A DNA stretch of 64,000 nucleotides from Hungatella sp. (GTDB lineage: Bacteria; Bacillota; Clostridia; Lachnospirales; Lachnospiraceae): the NCBI GenBank assembly GCA_009712635.1, contig WASS01000020.1, positions 815,208-879,207 of the forward strand. Direction: 5' to 3'. The stretch's first letter is position 1. Every line of letters starts with the position of its first letter. Positions 54,635 to 62,751 of this stretch are shown here, one piece after another. The translations under genes were made by a program, and so were the position numbers. Below the pieces are notes generated by a model that was not told the origin of the DNA, did not search any database, and saw only the letters and a list, made by a program, of their open reading frames with translations.

Positions 54635-56097
54635 CAGCTGATCGCCTCCTCTAAAAATTTTCCTACTTCCTGCTGATACCACCAGTCGGTATAGGGCAGC
54701 TTCACCCTCTTTGCCAGATTCTGTTCAAAGCTTCGGTTGCGAATGGTATCTAAAATTGCATGAGCAAATTCCAGAGTATGTTTATAACCGAAAATCATAT
54801 ACTCATCTGCAACATAAACAGCCGGTGTTCCCTGCTTGATTGCCCATACTGTGGAACCCGGATGTCTGGAAAGGTATAGATCCGGCCGGAATTTATTTAA
54901 AATATTCATAACTTCAAAATTCTGCTGATCTGCCACGCTGGCTTCGAAATTAATATCATTTTCCAGAAGATAGCTCATGGCAGGCGGGATCTCCCCATTT
55001 TCATACCGTTTGTCATAATGCCACGCCAATGCCCATACCACTTCTATTCCCAGTTCGTTCAGCACTCTGGTCACTTCAAAGGTATAACCGGGTCCCATTC
55101 CAAGAACTGCCTTTAAGCCTTTTAATTCTTTTTTCACCGCCTCAATCTGAGGGATGTAAATGTTTCTCTGCTCCTCAATATAGCGTTCTACCTGGGGCTG
55201 TTTTCCCGCAACTCTTCCGATTTCACGAAGCCAGGTTTCAAATCCGGTGATTCCAAGGGGGTTAATCGTCCTGATATAGGGAACTCCATAAACTTCCTCC
55301 AGACCATTTCCAAGGTAATTTCCCAGCGTCCCGCAGATACAGGTGGTTGCAACCGCCTCTGATAGATGCTTCAGCTCTTCTACCGTAGCATTTGCATAGA
55401 GGAAAACCGGTTCCAGATCAAAATTCTGAAACATTTCTATGATTTCGTTTCTGGCACTTTCATAGAAATTTTTAAAATTAATGGTGTTTTGCTTTTTTCT
55501 GGGAGGCTCAACAATTCCGCTTAGAACAGCGTGATCGGAAATATCAAAGCCGGTAGCCCATATCCGGGATTTAAAGCCTTCACAGTGGACTGCAATAACC
55601 GGCACAGGAATTGCTTCTTTCACTTCATCCACCACGCTGTCAATATCTTCTCCTATGATTCCTGTTGCGCAGGAGCTGCTGACAAAAATTGCTTTTGGAT
55701 GATACCGTCTGTTTACTTCTAGAATAATTTCCGCCAATGCATCTGTGGATCCAAAGATGGTATCATTCTCATCCATATCCGTTCCGATGTACACAGAGCT
55801 GTTAACTACGCCTCGTTTTGCTGCGACCTGATTGGTAACAATATATTGGGAACTGGCTGTTGCCGAACAGCCTGCCGGGCCATGATGAATGATCGCCACA
55901 TCCCGGATTCCTCCAAGCTGGCCTAGTGCACAGCCGGATAAACAGGTGCTGGACTGGGAAAAGCAGCGGCTGCATCCAGTCAGGGTCCCGCATTTGCTTT
56001 GACTTGCAAGGTCTTCTAAATCTCCCACATACCCGGTTATGGAACCCAACCGGTTCTCTCTGGTTCCAAGATTGGAACCTGATAACTGAAATGCCAT
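54634..56097 (-). CDS. Nitrogenase-like component 1, alpha-type subunit (NifD-like), pair 2
   Basis: A 487-residue NifD/NifE-superfamily protein. P-cluster-type cysteines are C56 (or C52), C77 (HHGPAGCS) and C143 (SSSCATGIIGEDI). By eye, Cys255 in TTCICGTLGNY lies where nitrogenase has cofactor ligand Cys275. In CEGFKSRIWATGFD the residues facing nitrogenase alpha-Gln191 and alpha-His195 are Trp180 and Phe184, and the region of His442 (YVADEYMIFGYKH) has no equivalent HSWDY. This argues against N2 reduction. Additional N-terminal cysteines (36, 42, 45) are unusual. GGAGG precedes the ATG. It follows cysK by 27 bases. Confidence 0.87.
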   Translation of the reverse strand: MAFQLSGSNLGTRENRLGSITGYVGDLEDLASQSKCGTLTGCSRCFSQSSTCLSGCALGQLGGIRDVAIIHHGPAGCSATASSQYIVTNQVAAKRGVVNSSVYIGTDMDENDTIFGSTDALAEIILEVNRRYHPKAIFVSSSCATGIIGEDIDSVVDEVKEAIPVPVIAVHCEGFKSRIWATGFDISDHAVLSGIVEPPRKKQNTINFKNFYESARNEIIEMFQNFDLEPVFLYANATVEELKHLSEAVATTCICGTLGNYLGNGLEEVYGVPYIRTINPLGITGFETWLREIGRVAGKQPQVERYIEEQRNIYIPQIEAVKKELKGLKAVLGMGPGYTFEVTRVLNELGIEVVWALAWHYDKRYENGEIPPAMSYLLENDINFEASVADQQNFEVMNILNKFRPDLYLSRHPGSTVWAIKQGTPAVYVADEYMIFGYKHTLEFAHAILDTIRNRSFEQNLAKRVKLPYTDWWYQQEVGKFLEEAIS

Positions 56098-56124
56098 TTT
56101 TAAACCTCCATTTAGCCTTATACT

Positions 56125-57108
56125 TTATTCAAACAGTTTGGTTGACAGGTAGCGAAGACCGGTATCAGCCAGAATGACCACAATATTTTTTCCTCTGTTT
56201 TCTTCCCTTTTCCCAATCTGAACCGCCGCATAAATAGCTGCTCCAGAAGAGGTTCCAACTAAAATCCCATCGGTTTTTGCCACGTCTCTGGCGGTTTCAT
56301 ATGCCTGGTACGTTTCCACCTCCACCTTTTCATCGTAGATGGAACGATCCATATTCTTTGGAATCCGTTCCTCCGGTACTCCTTCAAACGGGTGAACACC
56401 GGTTATGTCGGGAGGAAATGGATCCGACTCATTGGGAAGAGACCCTGGTCCCGGCTGGATTGCAATAATCTTAAGATCCGGATTCTTTTTCTTTAGATAC
56501 TTACCTGCTCCTGACACGGTTCCCCCTGTGCCCACGCAGGCTACCAGTATATCCACAGTTCCATCGGTATCTTCCCATATTTCAGGACCTGTGGTTTGTT
56601 CATGAACGGACGGATTGGCTGGATTCTCAATCTGATTTACGAAGAAGATATTGCTTTCTTTGGACAAAACTTTTTCCTCAAGAGCTTTAATCGCCGCTAC
56701 AAAATCGCCGCCTGTTTCATCAAGAACCGCTTTCACTTCTTTTACTTCTGAAAGCTTAATGGTTTCTCCTCCAAAAGCTCTGATATTCTTAAACCGCTCC
56801 TCACTTACCTGATCCTGCATGTATACCCGGAATCCATAGCCTTTGCTGGCCGCTATGGCTGCCAGACCAATCCCTGTATTACCGCTGGTTGTTTCCACAA
56901 TGGTATCACCGGGTTTTAATAATCCTTTTTCCTCTGCATCCTCGATCATTGCCCTGGCAATTCTGTCCTTCACATTCTGATTGGGATTAAAATACTCCAG
57001 TTTTGCAATAATTTTTGCATTTAGTCCCAGCTTTTTTTCATAATTGACCAGTTCCAGAAGGGGTGTTTTTCCAATGAGTTCCGTAATTGATTGATGTATG
57101 GCAGCCAT
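56125..57108 (-). CDS. cysK: Cysteine synthase (O-acetylserine sulfhydrylase)
   Basis: A 327-residue fold-type II PLP enzyme that makes cysteine from O-acetylserine and sulfide. The PLP lysine lies in FNPNQNVKDRIA (most family members read NPGGSVKDR), the substrate loop is TTSGNTGIGLA, and the phosphate-binding loop is GTGGTVSGAG. It sits between nifH and the second DK pair, 32 bases after nifH and 27 bases before nifD-2. The placement implies that sulfide is the product of the nitrogenase-like reaction, or of a downstream step, and is captured at once. Confidence 0.92.
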   Translation of the reverse strand: MAAIHQSITELIGKTPLLELVNYEKKLGLNAKIIAKLEYFNPNQNVKDRIARAMIEDAEEKGLLKPGDTIVETTSGNTGIGLAAIAASKGYGFRVYMQDQVSEERFKNIRAFGGETIKLSEVKEVKAVLDETGGDFVAAIKALEEKVLSKESNIFFVNQIENPANPSVHEQTTGPEIWEDTDGTVDILVACVGTGGTVSGAGKYLKKKNPDLKIIAIQPGPGSLPNESDPFPPDITGVHPFEGVPEERIPKNMDRSIYDEKVEVETYQAYETARDVAKTDGILVGTSSGAAIYAAVQIGKREENRGKNIVVILADTGLRYLSTKLFE

Positions 57109-57140
57109 ATAGATTCTCCTTTCAGGGCTCGTAAACGTTT

Positions 57141-58013
<873 letters not shown>

Positions 58014-58017
58014 TCAA

Positions 58018-59304
58018 TTATAAATTGTCGTATAAATCTTCTATCAATGTTAAACTTCCCCTGTAACCGGCATAGGCTCTGTTAAAAATCAAACGATCCT
58101 TTATAGGGAACGCTGCAACAATATTTTGAACTTCTTTTAAAGAACTGACCTCCTCTTCATTGCTGCTTCCGATAATCAGAGAAATATCCTCCTGCTTTAA
58201 CAGTTCCTGATTGATCTCATACTGATCCGCACAGAATACAACTCTGGGCGGTTTGGCATATTCCAGTGTCATCAGTTCTGTAACAATTCTCTCCTTGTCT
58301 TCCTGTCTGTAAAGAGGCTCTGAAATAATGACAAGCACCGGCGTGAAACTGTAGTCATTGGCTAAGTAACGGGTAATACCCACTGCCGTAGATCCGTCGG
58401 CAACTACTGCAAATTTCTTCCAGCTCAATGTTCCAATGGCCTGAGCCAGATACCGGTAAACATAAACCTCCTCTTCTTCCAGAACCTGATTTACCAGCCG
58501 GTCATCGAGCTTTAATGCTTCTGCTACTTTCAAAACAAAACGTCTGGTATCGCTGGCTCCGATTGGAAGTCCGGGATAACGGATATAAGGAACATGAAAT
58601 TTCTCTTCAAATCTTTCTGCAGGGCCTTTTAATATCCAGGGATGGATGATAATATTTAACGATGCTCTTGCACAGGACTTTATGGTTTCCATCCCCTGCT
58701 GTTCTGTAAAAAAAGTGTTGACTTTTAGTCCAAGCTTTTTTAAAATGCGGGAAATTTCTTCTAAGTTTCCACTCCAGAAAGGATCGTGGTATGGAATAAT
58801 TCCAAACAGATTAACAAGATTTTCTTCCTTTTCTTCCGTCGGTTCAATCACCTGGTCAATCATGGTATTCCATATTACTTCATAACCTAAATTGCTGTCT
58901 CCTGCAAATCCCGGGGTTTCGATGGGAAAAACAGGGATACCCTTTTCTCTGAATTCAGTAGTCACGCTCACAATATCATCTCCTATAATACCCGCTGTAC
59001 AGCCAGTCAGTACAAAGTAGGCGTCTGCATCGATAATTTCAACCGCCCCCTCAATGGTGGTTTTCAGTTTCTGAGTTCCTCCAAATACCACTTCACGCTC
59101 CAGCATATTGCTGGACGGAATGGAAACACTGCTTACAAAACTGGAACTTTTATTCCCGGACTGTCCCGGATCGGAAGCAGTTGTCTGCATACAGCAGCCC
59201 GGCCCAGCATGGTAAACGGGGCATACCCGGTTAAGGGCTCCCAAAACGGAATTAATACCAGCCAGCACACAGCCCCCTCTGGGATTTTCTATCACCTGAG
59301 ACAT
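58018..59304 (-). CDS. Nitrogenase-like component 1, beta-type subunit (NifK-like), pair 1
   Basis: A 428-residue NifK-superfamily protein. P-cluster-type cysteines C12 (RGGCVLAG), C37 (AGPGCCMQ) and C102 (LTGCTAGIIGDD) are all kept. NifN scaffold proteins usually keep only one of the three, so this does not look like a NifN by that test. ATG at 59304 starts two bases past the alpha stop (TGAGATG) and has GGAGG upstream. NifH follows 28 bases downstream. Confidence 0.86.
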   Translation of the reverse strand: MSQVIENPRGGCVLAGINSVLGALNRVCPVYHAGPGCCMQTTASDPGQSGNKSSSFVSSVSIPSSNMLEREVVFGGTQKLKTTIEGAVEIIDADAYFVLTGCTAGIIGDDIVSVTTEFREKGIPVFPIETPGFAGDSNLGYEVIWNTMIDQVIEPTEEKEENLVNLFGIIPYHDPFWSGNLEEISRILKKLGLKVNTFFTEQQGMETIKSCARASLNIIIHPWILKGPAERFEEKFHVPYIRYPGLPIGASDTRRFVLKVAEALKLDDRLVNQVLEEEEVYVYRYLAQAIGTLSWKKFAVVADGSTAVGITRYLANDYSFTPVLVIISEPLYRQEDKERIVTELMTLEYAKPPRVVFCADQYEINQELLKQEDISLIIGSSNEEEVSSLKEVQNIVAAFPIKDRLIFNRAYAGYRGSLTLIEDLYDNL

Positions 59305-59305
59305 C

Positions 59306-60751
59306 TCATTCACCTCCGATTATGTATTGAAATGGATCTTTTTCATACCAGCTCTCTTTATATGGAAGCTTTACATGCTGGGAAAGTTTTACGTTAAAGC
59401 CTGGATTTTCCAGCTGGTCTGCTATTTTATTACCCAAAAACAAAAGCCCGTCATAGCCCATGGTAGGACGTTTCATATCAAGAACATGGGTTGTTGGGAT
59501 TCCAAGCTTTGCTGCCCACTCCGGTACACCGATAAAGACATCAGGTTTTAACCGCTTCACCAGATTCACCTGCTCGAAGGGCTGCATATTGGCAATATCA
59601 ATCACATAGTCCGAATGTATGGTATTTAAATATTCAATATCTGCCTGCGCATCTTCATCGTAAGTCGGTGTCTCAAGCCCTACCAGCACCATACCAAAAT
59701 CATCAATCAAGGCCGCCGCTGCAAATGACCGGCCCGTTCCGCCGCAGATAAATACCCGTTTGCCCTTCAGCCGGTCTTTTATGGATTCCACTAAGGGAAG
59801 AATTCTTTCATGTTCTCTCTGTATAATTTCTTCTGCTTCTTTTTCTTTTCCTACAATTCCGGCAATTCCCCGAAACCAGATATCCGTGTTTCTGACTCCA
59901 ATGGGCATAACCGTGTGGGAATAGGGTATCTTATAATCCTCATAAAGAGTCTTCATAAATTCATCTGCAAAGACCTTACAGATGGAGGTAGATGCCTCTG
60001 CAGCGGGAATTTCCTTTATTTTTTCCAGTGAACTGTAAAATGGAATATAGTTTACTTGAAGCCCCAGAAGGGACAGCATACGTTCCATCTCCTTTTGATC
60101 GGAATAACTGATGGATACGGGAGCAAATAAATTAATCAATCCTTTTTTCTTCTCCAGTTTTTCCTTTTTTAAAATGTACTGGTTAATGGAAAGAAACGCT
60201 GCATCAAATCCGGAAGCACATATTTTGGATTTAAATCCTTCACAATGAATGGGAATGAGAAGAGCCTGTGTCTCCTCCTGCAATTTTTTTAAAATGGCAT
60301 CAATATCATCTCCGATAATACCGGAAGCACAGGAAGCAAATACAAAAATCAGCTTGGGATGATAGCGTAGGGTTGCATCACCAACCGCTTTTTTAAGCTT
60401 ATCTTCACCTCCGAAGATTACATTGTTCTGATCCAGATTTGATACTATGATCCGCGGATTTTTGATGTTTTTTACTCCCCGGTGCGCCTGCCCCACCCGG
60501 TACTGGTCCACTGCCAGAGAGGTACAGCCCACACACCCCTGTGGGGAATGGGCAATAAAAACTGAATCCTCCAGTGACATAAGTGCTGCCATGCTGTTAA
60601 TCTGCTGACATTGAAGACCCTGGGCAAAGCTTCGGTCTGCCTTTTTTAAACAGCCGTTTTTAAAATCTTTCTCTGCCTGACTTCCTGTAGAACCCAGATC
60701 GTTATACCGGTTTGGACGGCTTTCCCGGATTCCTGAATAGTTTTCACTCAT
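59306..60751 (-). CDS. Nitrogenase-like component 1, alpha-type subunit (NifD-like), pair 1
   Basis: A 481-residue NifD/NifE-superfamily protein, recognisably paralogous to the 54.6-56.1 kb protein. P-cluster-type cysteines C48 (GLQCQQIN), C73 (HSPQGCVGC) and C141 (FASCASGIIGDDI). CEGFKSKICASGFD has Cys178 and Phe182 where nitrogenase has Gln191 and His195. STSICKVFADEF keeps a Cys at the cofactor-ligand position. It forms a pair with the beta-type gene that follows directly. Either a second enzyme or a cofactor-assembly platform. Confidence 0.86.
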   Translation of the reverse strand: MSENYSGIRESRPNRYNDLGSTGSQAEKDFKNGCLKKADRSFAQGLQCQQINSMAALMSLEDSVFIAHSPQGCVGCTSLAVDQYRVGQAHRGVKNIKNPRIIVSNLDQNNVIFGGEDKLKKAVGDATLRYHPKLIFVFASCASGIIGDDIDAILKKLQEETQALLIPIHCEGFKSKICASGFDAAFLSINQYILKKEKLEKKKGLINLFAPVSISYSDQKEMERMLSLLGLQVNYIPFYSSLEKIKEIPAAEASTSICKVFADEFMKTLYEDYKIPYSHTVMPIGVRNTDIWFRGIAGIVGKEKEAEEIIQREHERILPLVESIKDRLKGKRVFICGGTGRSFAAAALIDDFGMVLVGLETPTYDEDAQADIEYLNTIHSDYVIDIANMQPFEQVNLVKRLKPDVFIGVPEWAAKLGIPTTHVLDMKRPTMGYDGLLFLGNKIADQLENPGFNVKLSQHVKLPYKESWYEKDPFQYIIGGE

Positions 60752-60757
60752 GCTCTT

Positions 60758-61126
60758 TCATCCTTTCTCTTCTTTCTTAAATAAATTCTGGACTTCTATA
60801 TAAGAAAGAAGTCTTTGAACAGAATCCTCTATCAGTCCGGGCAATTCAAAGGCCCATGTTCCATTTTCTGCAAGAGCGGATCTGGCTCCTTCACCAATTC
60901 TGCTTACCAGAACATAATCACAATCTCCCAGCAAATCTGCCACTGTTCTTAGTTCCCTGTCATCATGCTCCTGCTGTTTGCAGACTGGAGCCGTCATTCT
61001 GGTCTCCTGGTACCAAAAGGTTCTGTCGGAACTGTCTGCTTTTATAATGTGAAATTCTTCTGTTCTTCCAAAATGCTGATTGATTACCTTTCCGTCTGAC
61101 GATGCTGCTGCAATTTTGTAAATCAT
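60758..61126 (-). CDS. NifX-like (Fe-Mo cofactor binding domain) protein
   Basis: A 122-residue single-domain protein of the NifX/NafY/NifB-C family: YKIAAASSDGKVINQHFGRT, with the conserved His in QHFG, and DLLGDCDYVLVSRIGEGAR as the second conserved part. Such proteins bind NifB-co and VK-type clusters. It follows nifB and precedes the first DK pair by 6 bases. In many NifB proteins this domain is fused; here it is separate. ATG at 61126 has GAGGG upstream at a loose distance. Confidence 0.87.
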   Translation of the reverse strand: MIYKIAAASSDGKVINQHFGRTEEFHIIKADSSDRTFWYQETRMTAPVCKQQEHDDRELRTVADLLGDCDYVLVSRIGEGARSALAENGTWAFELPGLIEDSVQRLLSYIEVQNLFKKEEKG

Positions 61127-61149
61127 TGAAATCCAACCCTCTTTCACTA

Positions 61150-62022
61150 TCAGCCATGAGAAAATGTATCACTTCCCACAATCCTTCTTTGATATATTAA
61201 ATCTCCATAATCCTTTCCACCCAAAAGCCCTACCGCATCTGCACGGCAATGCTGGCAATGGCGGAAGACATCAATATGCTTTCCAGCCAGGGCTCTGGCC
61301 TCCTCAATCTGACTGCATACAGGAGCCTGCTCATTTCTTAAATCTGACTGGGGAATCAGCGGAATCAGATTATAAATCTGTGCCCCTCTTTCTTTTACAG
61401 CCTTGGCAATGTCTTCAATGTGCTCTCCGTTTATGCTTGGAACCAGCACGGTATTTACTTTGACTGTAATTCCCGCAGCTGCAATTTTTTCAATCCCCTT
61501 CAGCTGATTCTCAATTAAGATGGCAGCGGCCTCGACTCCAATGTATACTTTTCCATGGTAGACAATCAGGCGGTTAAGCTTTGCCTGGATTTCAGGATCT
61601 ACGCCATTCACCGTAACAGTTAAAGAATCCACTCCTGCTTCTATTATTTCTTCTGCCCGTTCGGAAAGAAGAAGTCCATTGGTGCTCATACATTTAATCA
61701 GCCTTGGGTATTTTTCTCTGATCAGACGGAATGTTTCCAGTGCATAATCCGTAGCCAGTGTATCCCCTGGTCCTGCAATTCCGGCAACTGTAATTTCCGG
61801 ACACAGCTTTAATGCTTTTTCAAGAACTTCCATGGCTTCCTGGGGTGTAAGTACCTGTGACGTTACTCCTGGTCTTTCCTCATGATCATTGATCTTTCTG
61901 TCACAGAATTTACAGGATATATTGCAGCCAGGGCTTACGGGAAGATGAATTCTTCCGGTATTGTTTCTGTTTCCTCCAAAGCATGGGTGAAAACTTTTTA
62001 GTTTCTGATATGTATCGGCCAT
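61150..62022 (-). CDS. nifB: NifB-type radical SAM cofactor synthase
   Basis: A 290-residue NifB core without fused NifX domain. HPCF (residues 12-15) and GRIHLPVSPGCN are diagnostic. The radical-SAM cluster cysteines are C33-x3-C37-x2-C40. RPGVTS, IAGPGDTLAT and the C-terminal HCQHCRADAVGLLG (C256, C259) complete the family pattern. NifB fuses two [4Fe-4S] units with a carbide to NifB-co, the precursor of all nitrogenase cofactors, so an Fe-S-C cofactor of this lineage is likely in the DK proteins. ATG at 62022 has GTGAGGT upstream; an in-frame ATG at 62079 falls inside a terminator hairpin and is rejected. Confidence 0.92.
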   Translation of the reverse strand: MADTYQKLKSFHPCFGGNRNNTGRIHLPVSPGCNISCKFCDRKINDHEERPGVTSQVLTPQEAMEVLEKALKLCPEITVAGIAGPGDTLATDYALETFRLIREKYPRLIKCMSTNGLLLSERAEEIIEAGVDSLTVTVNGVDPEIQAKLNRLIVYHGKVYIGVEAAAILIENQLKGIEKIAAAGITVKVNTVLVPSINGEHIEDIAKAVKERGAQIYNLIPLIPQSDLRNEQAPVCSQIEEARALAGKHIDVFRHCQHCRADAVGLLGGKDYGDLIYQRRIVGSDTFSHG

Positions 62023-62050
62023 CTTTACCTCACTTTCAAAAATTGATAAC

Positions 62051-62108
62051 AAAAAAGACAACCTTCGTCTGATATGCATGATTTTGCTTATCAGAACCTC
62101 CGGTTGTC
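62051..62108 (-). terminator. Terminator-like hairpin between the yezD-like gene and nifB
   Basis: On the minus strand GACAACC (62108-62102) pairs with GGTTGTC (62063-62057), with an inner TCTGATA/TATCAGA stem, followed by six T (62056-62051). It lies inside the operon, so it probably lowers, and may regulate, read-through into nifB. Confidence 0.8.
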
Positions 62109-62111
62109 CAG

Positions 62112-62276
62112 TCAGTCCTTTAATCTGATTTTTTCATTTTTTTCAATCTGTACGATTTTCCCGTCTTGAATGGTTATGGTTATGGAACCATATTTTACAT
62201 CTCTCGCCATCTCATTGATCAGATGCAGGTAATCTTTATCCGACTTTGATGAATCTGCATAGGGTATAGGAATCAC
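62112..62276 (-). CDS. YezD-like (DUF2292) small protein
   Basis: A 54-residue protein too small for ordinary gene calling. The C-terminal part (RDVKYGSITITIQDGKIVQ, then IEKNEKIRL) matches the DUF2292/YezD pattern well. Members of this family are often found beside sulfate, sulfonate and cysteine genes; function unknown. The frame begins at a GTG (62276) directly after GAGAAG, with a stop two codons above it. There is no ATG in the frame before the conserved part. The start could also be ATT or ATA just downstream, so it is uncertain. It is the first structural gene after the leader attenuator. Confidence 0.68.
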   Translation of the reverse strand: MIPIPYADSSKSDKDYLHLINEMARDVKYGSITITIQDGKIVQIEKNEKIRLKD

Positions 62277-62365
62277 CTTCTCTCATTTCATAATGGTTGA
62301 CTGGTGTTAGCCCCGGGCGGTATGCAAATGTTGATGATCTGATTTTCTCATTAACATTTTTTTAT

Positions 62366-62421
62366 AAAAAAAACAGGTACAATTGAAGTACCTGCCACCC
62401 CCTCAGTAACGGACTCAGGTA
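62366..62421 (-). promoter_or_regulatory. Cysteine attenuator: antiterminator and terminator
   Basis: In RNA order, segment 1 UACCUG (62421-62416), segment 2 CAGGUAC (62394-62388) and segment 3 GUACCUG (62380-62374), then eight U (62373-62366). Segments 2 and 3 form a 7-bp terminator. Segments 1 and 2 are complementary and would form an antiterminator. Segment 1 begins two bases after the leader-peptide stop codon, so a ribosome that finishes the peptide would cover it and allow the terminator. A ribosome stalled at the Cys codons about 50 bases upstream would leave it free. This is the geometry of classical ribosome-mediated attenuation. Confidence 0.85.
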
Positions 62422-62423
62422 TT

Positions 62424-62534
62424 TTAATGCATAGAAAAACAAACTGTATTCTTACACTCGAACTCAGCTTTACAACAACAACTCATCTGATATGTAAATT
62501 GAAAATTCTTTGTATTAATTACAGAATTTTTCAT
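62424..62534 (-). CDS. Cysteine-rich leader peptide, 36 aa
   Basis: A 36-codon frame with a strong ribosome site (AAAGGAGAGG, ten bases before the ATG). The peptide has three consecutive Cys (residues 19-21, in QMSCCCKAEF) and two more at 27 and 32, and stops just before the attenuator. It starts about 60 bases past the -10 of a perfect promoter. The content and position are those of a leader peptide whose translation reads out cysteinyl-tRNA supply. I know of no close named example in Clostridia; Cys-rich leader peptides before sulfur genes are known in actinobacteria. Confidence 0.88.
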   Translation of the reverse strand: MKNSVINTKNFQFTYQMSCCCKAEFECKNTVCFSMH

Positions 62535-62591
62535 ATGCTTATTACCTCTCCTTTGCATTCCCTATTAAAGTTATATGTTAATATGCTTTGA

Positions 62592-62620
62592 ATTATAATC
62601 TTATCTGATTAAGTTGTCAA
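62592..62620 (-). promoter_or_regulatory. Perfect consensus sigma-A promoter of the nitrogenase-like operon
   Basis: On the minus strand TTGACA (62620-62615), exactly 17 bases, TATAAT (62597-62592). Both hexamers and the spacer are consensus. The expected transcript start is near 62585, about 50 bases before the leader peptide ATG. No sigma-54 (GG-N10-GC) site was noticed upstream. Confidence 0.92.
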
Positions 62621-62686
62621 TCTTTTTTTTATTTTTTATTTTCTCGCATCGCTTCACTGGTTCTCATTAATAAGCAGAATAAAGAA

Positions 62687-62733
62687 AAACCAGAGATGCA
62701 AAGACAGAATATTCTGCTTTACTCCTCTGGTTT
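62687..62733 (-). terminator. Terminator after the SulP gene
   Basis: AAACCAGAG (62687-62695) pairs with CTCTGGTTT (62725-62733), with an inner GCAGAATATTCTG hairpin and T-rich sequence on the minus strand. It separates sulP from the promoter of the following operon. Confidence 0.85.
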
Positions 62734-62751
62734 ATAATCCTAATAGTCAAA

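Noticed and set aside
62023-62079. Extended N terminus of NifB starting at 62079
   Set aside because: That ATG lies in a terminator hairpin and lacks a ribosome site. The ATG at 62022 has GTGAGGT and gives the family N terminus with HPCF at residue 12.
62385-62402. GGGTGGCA before a terminator, similar to the T-box core AGGGTGGNACCGCG
   Set aside because: The following bases are not ACCGCG, and there is no stem I with specifier loop upstream. The space upstream holds a translated Cys-rich leader gene, which explains the terminator better.
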